Below, piece after piece: positions 34,194-43,367 of a stretch of DNA of 64,000 nucleotides. Made by a program: the position numbers and the translations under genes. The notes under the pieces were generated by a model. The model saw nothing but the letters and a program-made list of their open reading frames with translations, was not told where the DNA came from and ran no database searches. Position 1 is the stretch's first letter. Each line of letters starts with the position of its first letter. Source of the DNA: Oceanihabitans sp. IOP_32 (GTDB lineage Bacteria > Bacteroidota > Bacteroidia > Flavobacteriales > Flavobacteriaceae). Where the stretch lies: positions 3,169,001 to 3,233,000 of the forward strand of contig NZ_CP040813.1 in NCBI RefSeq assembly GCF_009498295.1, read 5' to 3'.

Positions 34194-34682
34194 TTATTTA
34201 AAATAAGTGTTGTAAGCATTAATATTTTCTTTTATACTTTCTTTTAGTTTTGAAGCATCTTCAACAGTTTCAGCTTTTAAAAGGGCGTCAATTTTCTCAA
34301 TTAACGGGTGAAGCCAAACGTGTAAATTGTCATGAGATGGCCCTTCCATTGTACAATTTTTTATAACAAAATTTTTCTCCTCATTTAGCTGTTTAGCCAA
34401 TTTATGATAGTCTGCTAATGTGCTTGGTGATTGCGAATTGATGGTGTTTTGTAGTTTTTGAACCCCCTCATTTGTTATATCATCGGCCTGCCACTTAGTT
34501 CCATTATCCATTTGGATGTCGTTTACCCAAGCATTGGCATAAACACTTGATTCTTCGTGCTCTTGATGATTGTTATGGGTTTCGGTAGCGTGTTCAATGG
34601 ATTCTGTTTTTGTGTCTTGATTTTTTCCGTCTTTACATCCTACTAAAGCCAATAGGCTTAATGTGAAAATTACTTGTTTCAT
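34194..34682 (-). CDS. His-rich lipoprotein of unknown function
   Basis: This 162-residue protein starts MKQVIFTLSLLALVGCKDG, with Val-Gly-Cys as lipobox. A His/Glu-rich stretch follows (ATETHNNHQEHEE) that could bind metal. The rest is predicted to be helical (LNEEKNFVIKNCTMEGPSHDNLHVWLHPLIEKID), reminiscent of small periplasmic four-helix metal-stress proteins, though I cannot name the family. It sits 12 bases downstream of the HlyD gene, so a role in the same envelope efflux response is plausible. Confidence 0.7.
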   Translation of the reverse strand: MKQVIFTLSLLALVGCKDGKNQDTKTESIEHATETHNNHQEHEESSVYANAWVNDIQMDNGTKWQADDITNEGVQKLQNTINSQSPSTLADYHKLAKQLNEEKNFVIKNCTMEGPSHDNLHVWLHPLIEKIDALLKAETVEDASKLKESIKENINAYNTYFK

Positions 34683-34694
34683 TATTATTAGATT

Positions 34695-35600
34695 TTATTG
34701 ATTATTAGTACTTGTGTTGTTTAACCATAATTCTGCAGGCATGCCTATTTTAAGGCTACCATCGTTTTTTACATCCACTTTTACGGCATAAACAAGCGCC
34801 ACTCGCTCTTCTTTGGTTTGAATGATTTTTGGAGTGAATTCAGCTTCAGAAGCCATCCAACTAATGGTGCCTTTGTAAGATTTCATGTCTTCTGCATCAT
34901 CAATCTTTACCGTTACTTCTTGTCCGATTTTTATATTAGCTAATTGTGTTTCACTGATATAAACTCGTAATTGCATGGTGCTTAAATCGGCAATTTTATA
35001 CAATGGTTTGCCAAAAGCAGTAATTTCGTTTGGTTCTGCGTATTTGGTTAATACGGTACCTTTTACAGGATTTACGATTTTGCTTTTCTCAATTTGATCG
35101 TCTATTTGTTTGAGTTGTACATCAATACTTTTGAGTTCGTTAACAACCGGTGCATTTTGTATTTCTACGCTTCTAATTTGGTTTTTAATAACGTCTATTT
35201 CGCCAGAAATATCATCTAATTGCTTTTGTGTTCCAGCCTTGTCTTTTATTAAATTTTCAGTACGTGTTTTGTTGGTATAGGCTGTTCTTAATTTTGAATT
35301 TAAAACGGCAATTTGAGACAAAACACCTTTAGATTTAGAGCTTATCACAGCTTTAGACACCTCTAATTGTTCGCGTTTTAATGCCAAGGGAATAGTATCG
35401 ATATAGCCTATAAATTGTTTTTTTTCAAGCGTGTTACCCTCATTAACATCAAACTGCATGAGTTTTCCGTTATTTTCAGCTGAAATGGTGATTTCTGTGG
35501 CTTCAAAATTCCCGTAACCATCAGCTTTATCGTTGCTGTTTCCGCAGGATAAAATAGTTGTTATAATGATTAATGTTAGTATGTAGATTTTGTTTTTCAT
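34695..35600 (-). CDS. HlyD/YbhG-type membrane fusion lipoprotein
   Basis: This 301-residue protein has a lipoprotein signal (ITTILSCGNS). The biotinyl-lipoyl-like half 'EATEITISAENNGKLMQFDVNEGNTL' comes first, then a helical hairpin (about 80-180), then 'IVNPVKGTVLTKYAEPNEITAFGKPLYKIADL' and a beta-barrel domain. This is the YbhG/HlyD adaptor that joins the inner-membrane ABC exporter to TolC across the periplasm. It lies between the tolC-like gene and the lipoprotein gene in the same operon. Confidence 0.9.
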   Translation of the reverse strand: MKNKIYILTLIIITTILSCGNSNDKADGYGNFEATEITISAENNGKLMQFDVNEGNTLEKKQFIGYIDTIPLALKREQLEVSKAVISSKSKGVLSQIAVLNSKLRTAYTNKTRTENLIKDKAGTQKQLDDISGEIDVIKNQIRSVEIQNAPVVNELKSIDVQLKQIDDQIEKSKIVNPVKGTVLTKYAEPNEITAFGKPLYKIADLSTMQLRVYISETQLANIKIGQEVTVKIDDAEDMKSYKGTISWMASEAEFTPKIIQTKEERVALVYAVKVDVKNDGSLKIGMPAELWLNNTSTNNQ

Positions 35601-35616
35601 GTTGTGTAGTTTTTCT

Positions 35617-35695
35617 CCCGCAGATTTCGCAGATTATCGCAGATTTTTTTATAATATTTAGTCTTTTTCTGCGTGTATCTGCGAAATCTGCGGGA
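35617..35695. repeat. Palindromic repeat copy R7
   Basis: A forward half (cccgcagatttcgcagatta..., from 35617) and a reverse half (tctgcgaaatctgcgggat, ending about 35695) make one clean long hairpin. It fills almost the entire gap between the HlyD and TolC genes. Confidence 0.85.
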
Positions 35696-35702
35696 TACAT
35701 TT

Positions 35703-36953
35703 TTATTGTCCTTTTATAACGTTATAATTCGCTTTCGCTAATTGCAATTGAATTTTATGCCTCACCAACGTGTTTTCGTCTTCGTATAAATTGGTTAATT
35801 CGGTGATATATGCCGAAGAAGTGATTACCCCATTTTTAAGTTGCGAATCTGCCGATTTAAGCACGTCTTTTCGAAGTTTGATAATCTCTAAATCGGATGC
35901 AATAAAACCTTCAATTTTATTGATTTCCTTTTGTTGCTGATTCAGTTCTATATTTGTATTCAATTTGAAAGTTTCCGTTTCGGTATCTAAAATATCCTTA
36001 TTAATTGCCAAGGATTGACGTTGTTTTTTGTTGGAATTCCAATCGAAAACCTTCCAATTTAATTTCAGGCCTACTGTGTAAAAGGTTTGAAAGGAATTAT
36101 CGAGCATATTCAGTCCCGGATTACCATAACCACCAGTTGCAAAACCGAGTAGTTTTGGTGCATTTTGCTTCGCTATTAGCGTTTCGTTACTTTCAATTTC
36201 TTTTCTTTTAAGCTGAAATAATTCTAATTCTGGTCTATTAATTTCGGTTTCTAAAGGTGTTTCTACCAGCGGATTTTGAAATGTGGTTGCAGCATCTAAA
36301 GGCCGACCAATAATGCTCGACAAGGTTTCTATTAAAGCTGTCTTATTACTTTCTAATTCTCTAAATTGCTGACTTAGTTTTAAAAGTTCTGCTTCTAAAA
36401 CTTTATCTGATGCCGGTAAAATGGTACCATATTTAATACCCGATTGTACTTCTTTAAGTTTTGCTTCTAACTGTGCTTCTTTGGCTTTTAACAACAGATA
36501 GGATTCCTGCGATAATAAAATGGAAAAGTACAATTGGTTAATCTGTTGCTTTAACTGATAGAGGTTAACGTCAACCTGTTTTTGTTTGGTTTTAGTTTGC
36601 ACTGCTTTTACATTTAAAGTCGCATCTGTGACTCCACCATTATAAATCAATTGATTTACAGAAAGCGTTGCACGATATTGGTCTTTGTTTAAAGATTCAA
36701 TATTGGCATTGGGAATTGGGATTTCAATCACATCCGATTGGTAAGTGGCTTGCGCATCTAAAGATATTTGAGGTAATTTTGCATTAGAAATAACTTCAGA
36801 GTCTAATTTGTTTTGGTCTTCAAATAACTGAGATTGCTTGGCTAAAGGGTAGTTTTTAGTTGCTAAACTATGGCATGCCTCCAAAGTGATGCGCTGTTGG
36901 GCAACACTTGGAAGGGTTATTAAGATTGATATAATAATTATAAAGCGTTTCAT
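35703..36953 (-). CDS. TolC-family outer-membrane efflux protein
   Basis: This 416-residue protein has a signal peptide (ends PSVAQQ) and two OEP repeats: 'ITLEACHSLATKNYPLAKQSQL' at the start of the first and long coiled helices at about 110-220 and 310-400. 'ATLSVNQLIYNGGVTDA' and 'VGLKLNWKVFDWNSNKKQRQ' are the barrel-forming strands. It supplies the outer-membrane duct for the exporter. It begins one base after the TetR stop, so it is the second gene of the operon. Confidence 0.92.
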   Translation of the reverse strand: MKRFIIIISILITLPSVAQQRITLEACHSLATKNYPLAKQSQLFEDQNKLDSEVISNAKLPQISLDAQATYQSDVIEIPIPNANIESLNKDQYRATLSVNQLIYNGGVTDATLNVKAVQTKTKQKQVDVNLYQLKQQINQLYFSILLSQESYLLLKAKEAQLEAKLKEVQSGIKYGTILPASDKVLEAELLKLSQQFRELESNKTALIETLSSIIGRPLDAATTFQNPLVETPLETEINRPELELFQLKRKEIESNETLIAKQNAPKLLGFATGGYGNPGLNMLDNSFQTFYTVGLKLNWKVFDWNSNKKQRQSLAINKDILDTETETFKLNTNIELNQQQKEINKIEGFIASDLEIIKLRKDVLKSADSQLKNGVITSSAYITELTNLYEDENTLVRHKIQLQLAKANYNVIKGQ

Positions 36954-36954
36954 T

Positions 36955-37569
36955 TTAGTGTTTCTTTATCGAATTAATAATAAAGCTAGAAACTTCTGTT
37001 TTTCGATCTTCCATGAGTTGTTTGTAGTTTTTATCATCTGTTTTGGTAAGTGCCATGATTAAAGGTTTCGCTAGAAAAGGGAAAATGTTAAGCGCTAAAA
37101 TGTTAATGAATAATTGTTCTGCACTTATGGGTTTAATGAGACCGTTTTTAACGTCATTATCTATTTGTATTTTAAACTTTTCAAGATTTGGAAAGCCTTT
37201 CTTTTCGGTCAATTTTAAAATAAACTCTGGATTTCTATTTAATTCCTGAATGATAAAATTTGGTAAATATGGATGCTTAATAATGAATGAAATATAGTTT
37301 GATGTGAAGCTTTTTATTTTGTCTTCAATAGAAGAATCATCGTTTAGAATCGCATTTAATTGCGGTGCCAATAATGAAAAGGCACTTTTAAAAACCGCCT
37401 CAAACAGCAGTTGTTTGCTTCTGTAATAATAATGAAGCATGGCTTTGTTAATGCCTGCCTTATCTGCTATTTCTTGCATACGTGCTCCAGCCATGCCTTT
37501 GGCCTGAAAGACATCTTTCGCAGCATCTAAAATTTGTCCTTCGGTGTTTTCGTCTTTTGTTTTCGCCAT
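36955..37569 (-). CDS. TetR/AcrR family transcriptional regulator
   Basis: The N-terminal helix-turn-helix reads 'ILDAAKDVFQAKGMAGARMQEIADKAGINKAMLHYYYRSKQLLFEAVF', a textbook TetR DNA-binding domain (about residues 10-60). The C-terminal ligand domain resembles AcrR/YbiH regulators. I start at the ATG at 37567-37569 (MAKTKDENTEGQ), giving 204 residues; an upstream in-frame ATG would place the start inside the inverted repeats that look like its operator. It heads the efflux operon and probably represses it. Confidence 0.9.
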   Translation of the reverse strand: MAKTKDENTEGQILDAAKDVFQAKGMAGARMQEIADKAGINKAMLHYYYRSKQLLFEAVFKSAFSLLAPQLNAILNDDSSIEDKIKSFTSNYISFIIKHPYLPNFIIQELNRNPEFILKLTEKKGFPNLEKFKIQIDNDVKNGLIKPISAEQLFINILALNIFPFLAKPLIMALTKTDDKNYKQLMEDRKTEVSSFIINSIKKH

Positions 37570-37572
37570 ATT

Positions 37573-37642
37573 AACTATATAGTTTAACCATTTGGTTAGC
37601 AAATATACAAAAAATAATCAAACGCGCTGTGGTTTGATTATT
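37573..37642 (-). promoter_or_regulatory. TetR operator/promoter region
   Basis: Between the TetR start and its -7 box (TATATTTG on the minus strand, 37607-37600) lie two abutting dyads: AACTATATAGTT (37573-37584) and TAACCA-TT-TGGTTA (37585-37598). Upstream lies an 11-bp perfect inverted repeat, AATAATCAAAC (37613-37623) and GTTTGATTATT (37632-37642). Position just after the -7 box fits autorepression. No canonical -33 TTG at 19-21 bases was found. Confidence 0.6.
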
Positions 37643-37805
37643 TTAACAGTTTTGCAAGTGTAAATCTTGTATTAATACAAATGAGTTTCTTATAATGATC
37701 TTAGCAGTTTTCTCTCCGACTAAAATGATCAGCTACCATTTAAATTACCTTTTAGTAAATTCTTAATAAAAAAAAAGCCGACTGTAATTGATTTACTTTT
37801 CTAAA

Positions 37806-39152
37806 TTAATGAAACGCTTTTACATCGGCTCCTAGATCATAGACAGCAACCTCGTTTGTTAAGTTAGAGATAATACTGCGACCCGTTGCACTTCTGTAAC
37901 CACCAGCACAATACACCACTATGGATTTGTCTGTGGGGATTTCATCCTTAGAATCTCTTAATTGATTTAAAGGAATAGGAATGGCTTTTTCAAAAATTTG
38001 ACCTTCTTCTATTTCACTGGTATTTCTAACATCTATTAAGGTGTAAGCATCCATTTGTTTTTTAAAATCCTCGACATTTAAAACTTCAGAGCTTAAAAGA
38101 GAAGTGTCATTTAAGGTTATTAAGCTCACCACTTGTTTTTCATAACCTATTTTGGCAATCCGTTTCATAATATCTTCTCTATCATTTATAGAATTTAAAA
38201 CCACATAGAAAGGTTCTTTAGGTTTAACAATAGCCCCTAACCATGTTTCAAACTTATCATCTTCAGTTTGGGCAATGATATTTATGCTTTTCGCTAAATG
38301 CTTCTTATTAAAATCGTCTTTACTTCTAACATCGATGACTAAAACATCATTTGGATCAAAAGTATTTTCTGTTTTAAAATGTAAGGTTGGTTTGGCTATA
38401 CCTATTTCAAAATTATCTGCACCTTCTTTGTTCATATCGACATTAAAACCAAAATAAGAAGGGATAAAGGGTTGATCTTTTAAAATATGCTCAACAAACT
38501 GGTCTTCGGTTAAATTTTTAAATGCCCAGTTCTCTTGTCTTTCTCTTCCTAAAGTACTAGAAGAATCCTTACTCATGTTTTTACCACACAACGAACCAGC
38601 GCCATGTGCAGGATAAACAATAGTACTGTCAGGTAAATGGTTAAATTTATTCTTCATGGTGTTATACATACTTTTGGCCAATTCTTCTCGTTTAGCCCTC
38701 ATATTACCCGCTTTTTCTCTTAAATCTGGCCGTCCAACATCGCCAATAAACAAAGTGTCTCCAGAAAACATGACCTGTTTATTAGATTCATCTTCAGCTA
38801 TAATTGTGAGACTATCTGGTGAGTGTCCAGGTGTATTGATGGCTTTAAAGGTAACCTTGCCTAATATGACTTCATTGCCATCATCAAAAGTGTTATGAGG
38901 ATAATTGGCTCCAACAAGCTTGCTTGTATAAATTGGGGCACCAGTTTCTTTGTGTATTTGTAAATGACTGCTAACAAAATCGGCATGTGGGTGTGTTTCA
39001 AATACGGCCGAAATTTTAGCATGATGTACTTCTGCTAATTCGTAGTAGGGTTTGGGATCTCTCGAAGGATCAATTAAAGCCATTTTACCTTCACTAATTA
39101 TAGCATAAGAATAGTGCGCTAAAGGCTTATCTTCAAATTGTTTAATTATCAT
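37806..39152 (-). CDS. MBL-fold persulfide dioxygenase-like protein with two rhodanese domains
   Basis: Residues about 1-240 are a metallo-beta-lactamase fold of the ETHE1/persulfide dioxygenase type: 'FETHPHADFVSSH' in place of HxHxDH, 'TPGHSPDSL', 'FSGDTLFIGDVGRPDL' and 'PAHGAGSLCG'. Two rhodanese-like domains follow (about 255-345 and 360-448). The first ('FYVVLNS') lacks the catalytic Cys, while the second has it ('IVVYCAGGYRSATGRS'). This resembles CstB-type enzymes that oxidise persulfides and move sulfane sulfur. I start at the ATG at 39150-39152; the upstream extension is not conserved-looking. Confidence 0.88.
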   Translation of the reverse strand: MIIKQFEDKPLAHYSYAIISEGKMALIDPSRDPKPYYELAEVHHAKISAVFETHPHADFVSSHLQIHKETGAPIYTSKLVGANYPHNTFDDGNEVILGKVTFKAINTPGHSPDSLTIIAEDESNKQVMFSGDTLFIGDVGRPDLREKAGNMRAKREELAKSMYNTMKNKFNHLPDSTIVYPAHGAGSLCGKNMSKDSSSTLGRERQENWAFKNLTEDQFVEHILKDQPFIPSYFGFNVDMNKEGADNFEIGIAKPTLHFKTENTFDPNDVLVIDVRSKDDFNKKHLAKSINIIAQTEDDKFETWLGAIVKPKEPFYVVLNSINDREDIMKRIAKIGYEKQVVSLITLNDTSLLSSEVLNVEDFKKQMDAYTLIDVRNTSEIEEGQIFEKAIPIPLNQLRDSKDEIPTDKSIVVYCAGGYRSATGRSIISNLTNEVAVYDLGADVKAFH

Positions 39153-39561
39153 TATTATTTTTGTATGAAGATAAAAATTTTGTGTCAATATTTAAAATTA
39201 ACTACTCATTTAATTTGCTTTTTTATGAACTTAAAAATTTTGACTCGTGCTCTAATTTTATGAGAAGACCTTGTATGTATAACTGTTAATCGGTTTACTA
39301 AATCGCTATCGCATGTCTTGTGAATAGTTAAAACTACTTGGTATTTTATAAAGCCGATGACATGTTAAGTAGGGTATCAGAAGATCTGGGTAGCATAATA
39401 AAGAAAAAACAGAAGGAGTGCTTTTAACAAATATAAAAGCTATTAAACGGGTTGATTTCATAAGATAATACCTCAAGATGACAATTATAAATTATTATCA
39501 CGTCACATAACAAGTTATTAGAACGAAATACAGTAATTTTGCGCCCTATAAAAAACTAGTT
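39153..39561. other. Divergent intergenic region
   Basis: No gene is seen. Near the right end TAATTTTG at 39534-39541 matches the -7 box TAnnTTTG for the J-domain gene at 39562, without a clear -33 box. Confidence 0.45.
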
Positions 39562-40011
39562 ATGAAACGTATAGCAGAATACAAGAAATTATTTGAGGTA
39601 CAAAAAGATTTAGACCTCAAAACACTAAAAAAGACGTATCGTAACTTAGTAAAGGAATGGCATCCCGATAAATTTCAAGATGGAGACATCAAAGCTTTTG
39701 AAGCCGAAGAAAAAAGTAGAAAAATTATTGACGCTTACCATTTTTTAGTAAGTATTGCACCAGAAACTAAAGCTGCTAATTTAGAAGACTACACGAATAC
39801 CATTACAAAGTCGGCCATTGCAGACTACCAGCACAATGGTATGCTTTTGGAAGTGACCTTTACAGATGGTCATGTTTATGAGTATTTTGGTATTACAAAG
39901 CAGGTTTATATAAAAATGATTAATTCAAATAATATCAATCGTTTTGCCAGACGCACTATTTATTCAAATTACATTTACAGAAAGACTAAACGTCAGTTAG
40001 AAGAAGCTTAA
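39562..40011 (+). CDS. J-domain protein with C-terminal KTSC domain
   Basis: Residues about 3-65 form a DnaJ-like J domain with the invariant His-Pro-Asp in 'LVKEWHPDKFQ'. Residues about 80-140 match the KTSC domain ('SAIADYQHNGMLLEVTFTDGHVYEYFGI', then 'FARRTIYSNYIYRK'), a small fold with proposed RNA-binding or lysyl-tRNA synthetase links. The J domain should stimulate a DnaK-type chaperone. The helicase gene follows 63 bases downstream on the same strand. Confidence 0.85.
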   Translation: MKRIAEYKKLFEVQKDLDLKTLKKTYRNLVKEWHPDKFQDGDIKAFEAEEKSRKIIDAYHFLVSIAPETKAANLEDYTNTITKSAIADYQHNGMLLEVTFTDGHVYEYFGITKQVYIKMINSNNINRFARRTIYSNYIYRKTKRQLEEA

Positions 40012-40074
40012 ATTTTAATTTAAGCCTTAGCATATTATTCTATAAAACGTTTTTACAGGACAACAAACCATCTT

Positions 40075-41388
40075 ATGGCAAACACAATTAAAGATCAGCA
40101 GGATATTTTATCGAAATTAAATATTCGCGTTTTAAATCCGATGCAGGAAGAGGCTATTTCTGTGATTGAAAAAAACACCAATACCATACTGCTTTCGCCA
40201 ACAGGAACGGGTAAAACCGTAGCTTTTTTATTGCCACTAATTAAAGCATTAGATCCCGATTGTAGTGAAGTTCAAGCCTTGATTTTGGTGCCTTCGCGAG
40301 AATTGGCGATACAAATTGAGCAGGTGGCACGCACTGTGGGTTCTGGTTTTAAAGTGAATGCCGTTTACGGTGGTCGCCCCTTGTCTAAAGATAAGATAGA
40401 AATTAAGCACGTGCCTGCTATTTTGATTGGGACACCTGGACGAATTGCAGATCATTTTAGTAACGATCGTTTTTCTAAAACGGCTATTAAAATGCTCATT
40501 TTAGATGAGTTTGATAAGTCTTTAGAGGTGGGGTTTGAGTCTGAAATGCGATACATCATCAATCAATTACCATATCTCAATAAACGCGTATTAACATCGG
40601 CAACTCAAGGCGTTAAAACTCCTGGTTTTGTGCGTTTAGATAAGCCAACTACAGTTAATTTCTTAAAGGAAAGCACAGTATCTAAATTGCAAATTAAAAC
40701 AGTATTAACACCAGAAAAGGACAAATTAAAAACTTTGTTAGATCTCATTCATCATATAGGAAATCAACAAGGCATGGTATTTTGTAATTTACGTGGTAGT
40801 ATCAATGAGGTGAGTCGGTTTTTAGATCGAAATAAGATTAATCACAGTTGCTTCTCTGGTGGTATGGAGCAAAAAGATAGAGAGCGATCCTTAATTAAAT
40901 TTAGAAACGGAACGAGCCAACTTTTAATAGCAACAGATTTAGCGGGACGAGGTATTGATATTCCAGAATTAGAATGTATAATTCATTACGAAATTCCTAG
41001 GGCAGCAGAAGAGTTTATTCATAGAAATGGAAGAACCGCAAGAGTAGACGCCAAAGGAGTCGCTTACGTATTGCAATATAAAAACCGAAATTTACCTGAT
41101 TTTATTAAGAATTCTGAAGTTGCAAATATTTCTAAAAAAGCCCTTCAGAAGCCTCAATTTTGGGAAACTTTATTTATTTCTGGGGGCAGAAAAGATAAAA
41201 TCTCTAAAGGAGATATTGCTGGTTTATTTTTTAAACAAGGGAATATCACTAAAGATCAATTGGGAGTGATTGAATTAAAACAAGATTGCACTTTTGTGGC
41301 CGTGCCCTTAAGTATTGCAGATACCTTGGTAGAAAAGTTAAATAATACACGGTTAAAAAAGAAAAAGGTAAGGGTTACGGTGTTATAA
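40075..41388 (+). CDS. DEAD-box-type RNA helicase, DbpA-like
   Basis: Helicase motifs in order are Q-motif region 'LNIRVLNPMQEEAI', Walker A 'SPTGTGKT', 'PSRELAIQ', 'GTPGR', motif II 'DEFD' (Phe in place of Ala of DEAD), 'SAT', 'ATDLAGRGID' and 'HRNGRTAR'. The C-terminal 75 residues ('DIAGLFFKQGNITKDQLGVIELKQDCTFVAVP') match the DbpA RNA-binding domain that in E. coli targets 23S rRNA helix 92. A role in large-subunit assembly is therefore likely. The gene is followed by the IS element. Confidence 0.88.
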   Translation: MANTIKDQQDILSKLNIRVLNPMQEEAISVIEKNTNTILLSPTGTGKTVAFLLPLIKALDPDCSEVQALILVPSRELAIQIEQVARTVGSGFKVNAVYGGRPLSKDKIEIKHVPAILIGTPGRIADHFSNDRFSKTAIKMLILDEFDKSLEVGFESEMRYIINQLPYLNKRVLTSATQGVKTPGFVRLDKPTTVNFLKESTVSKLQIKTVLTPEKDKLKTLLDLIHHIGNQQGMVFCNLRGSINEVSRFLDRNKINHSCFSGGMEQKDRERSLIKFRNGTSQLLIATDLAGRGIDIPELECIIHYEIPRAAEEFIHRNGRTARVDAKGVAYVLQYKNRNLPDFIKNSEVANISKKALQKPQFWETLFISGGRKDKISKGDIAGLFFKQGNITKDQLGVIELKQDCTFVAVPLSIADTLVEKLNNTRLKKKKVRVTVL

Positions 41389-41605
41389 CAGTTAACTTTT
41401 TATTTCCAGTATTTAAAACAGCATGGTCTAGATTTATTGTGTTAGGCTGGTGAACACTATAAAGCCTTTTGTATATCTTTAATATAAACCTATTAAAATT
41501 TAGCATTCTGTTATAAGTATTACCTTTCTTATATTTTTAAGGCGCATTCATAAAACGTTAAAACCTTAGTAAAACCGATATTTTTTTCGTAAATTGAAGT
41601 AAATA

Positions 41606-41647
41606 AAAACCCCGAAAAAGGCCATTAAGAGCCAAAAACGGGGTTTT
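41606..41647 (+). terminator. Hairpin near the left end of the IS element
   Basis: AAAACCCCG (41606-41614) pairs perfectly with CGGGGTTTT (41639-41647), followed by a T-rich run. It lies 16 bases upstream of the transposase start and could stop transcription entering from the helicase gene. Confidence 0.6.
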
Positions 41648-41662
41648 CTTTTATCTACAATC

Positions 41663-43017
41663 ATGAAAATACAAAGAATTAGTGAATTACAGCACGAATT
41701 TTCATTTTTATCTGCTACTGAAAATTTTGATGCGTTTTATACCCGTTTTTTAAAGAGTGACCTAGGGAAGATTTACTTAGCTATTCCCTGGAAATCTTTA
41801 GTCGAAGCTTTTCAGATTAAAGAAAAAGCATTTGGTTCAAAAATGATCTTTAGCCCCAAGGGAAGAATCGCACTGATGTTTTTAAAGCATTACACATGCA
41901 GTTCTGATAGGAAGCTGATAGAACAGCTCAATAGTAATATTGATTACCAATTTTTTTGTGATATTCATTTAGGGTTTTCTAGGATTACGAATTTTAAAAT
42001 AGTTAGTCAAATACGCTGTGAACTGGCAGAAAAACTCAAGATTGACGCATTAGAAAAGTCACTTTATAAACATTGGCGACCCCATATAGAAAATAAAAAT
42101 CAAATCACAGTTGATGCCACCTGCTATGAGAGCGAGCTCCGTTATCCCACGCCTCAAAAGCTCCTATGGGAAGCTGTAGATTGGTTGTATAGGCAGCTAA
42201 AAAAAATCTGTAAGGTTTTAGGTTTAAAAATGATGCGCACCAAGTATATAAAATGGAAAAAGCGCTATTTTGGATTTAGTAAAATGCGCAGAAAAACCAA
42301 CAAGAAAAGAAAGCCACTTACCAGGGCGTTATTACACCTATTAAATAAGCTTATAGGCTTTGAAAAAGAGCTTCGCACTTCTTATAAACTTGAATGTCGT
42401 GTAGCTTATTTTAGAAGAGTCGCTACTATCAAAAAAGTATATGCGCAGCAACAGCAATACTTTGAAACAGGCGTATCACCAAAAAACAGAATAGTAAGTA
42501 TTGCGAAAAGTTACCTTAGACCAATAGTGAGAGGAAAAGAAGTAAAATCTGTTGAGTTCGGAGCCAAAGTAAACAAGCTGCAAATAGACGGTATCAGCTT
42601 TATAGAGCATTTAAATTTCAATGCTTTTAATGAAGGTACAAGATTAAAGAAAACCATTTACAAAGCACAATCGCTTACAAAAATAAAACAAAAATAGTAG
42701 GAGCCGATGCTATTTATGCCACCAATATGAACCGCAAATTTGTTACCAAGAACAATATCAAGACGGACTTCAAGCGTAAAGGCAAGCTTCCTAAAAACTA
42801 TCAGCAAGAAAAAAAACTCAAAGCATTAATTGCTAAAGAGCGAGCTACTAGGCCAGAAGGTAGTTTTGGAAATGAAAAAGAGCACTATCATCTCAAAAAA
42901 ATAAAAGCCAAGACGAAAGCTACTGAAAAACTATGGATCTTCTTTGGTATACATACCGCCAATGCTCTGGAAATAGGTAGGAGAATACAAAATAATCTAA
43001 ACCAGATGGCCGCATAA
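41663..43017 (+). pseudogene. IS1182-family transposase, broken by a one-base frameshift
   Basis: The first frame (41663-42697, 344 residues) has the DUF772-like N-terminal domain and the first catalytic Asp ('ITVDATCYESELRYPTPQK'). The second frame carries the other DDE residues ('VGADAIYATNMNR' and 'RPEGSFGNEKEHYHL') and ends at 43017 (IQNNLNQMAA). The frames would join as TKIKTKIVGADAIYAT if one A were restored in the A-rich run near 42685-42688. I see no good -1 slippery heptamer there, so a disabling deletion is more likely than programmed frameshifting. Confidence 0.85.
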
Positions 43018-43103
43018 ATTTAAGAGTTAAAACATCATGGGATAAGTATGCCTTGTCGGTAATAAAAATATAATTTTTGACCCAAAAACTTAAAAAAGAA
43101 AAC

Positions 43104-43141
43104 CCAAGACTTAAAAATGAATTAAATCTTGGATTTTTTTT
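43104..43141 (+). terminator. Terminator in the right end of the IS element
   Basis: CCAAGA (43104-43109) pairs with TCTTGG (43127-43132), followed after one base by a run of eight T. Confidence 0.65.
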
Positions 43142-43186
43142 ATCGATAACATTCATCATGGGTTAAATTCTGAATGTGCCTTTTAA

Positions 43187-43367
43187 GACATCCTAAATCA
43201 AACATCTAGTTAACTTTCATGACAGCCCTACGAAATCTTCACGTTTTGCTAGTTTCTTTAAATTGACCTTTTTTCATAAGTCAATGAGCTGAATAAATAA
43301 CTCACAGAAAAGGGTCTTGATATACTTTTGCAGCAGAAATAATAAACGCAAAATTAATATTAAAACG
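43187..43367. promoter_or_regulatory. Promoter region of the alcohol dehydrogenase gene
   Basis: TACTTTTG at 43323-43330 matches the -7 box TAnnTTTG, 37 bases before the chosen ATG at 43368. A -33 TTG at the right distance is not evident. Confidence 0.4.

Larger units (their letters stand above)
41541..43180 (+). mobile_element. IS1182-type insertion sequence, complete ends
   Basis: The ends are GGCGCATTCA (41541-41550) and TGAATGTGCC (43171-43180), inverted repeats with one mismatch in ten. They are flanked by the direct repeat TTTTAA at 41535-41540 and 43181-43186, which reads as a 6-bp target duplication. The 1640-bp length is right for the family. It contains one frameshifted transposase and two hairpins near its ends that could shield it from read-through. 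The boundaries were found by eye. Confidence 0.75.

Noticed and set aside
30506-35695. Repeat cluster as a CRISPR array
   Set aside because: Copies are irregularly spaced, separated by whole genes, in both orientations, with no uniform spacers and no cas genes.
42680-42697. Programmed -1 frameshift in the transposase
   Set aside because: No X-XXY-YYZ heptamer lies in the right frame and the joint is explained simply by one missing A; kept only as a minor alternative.
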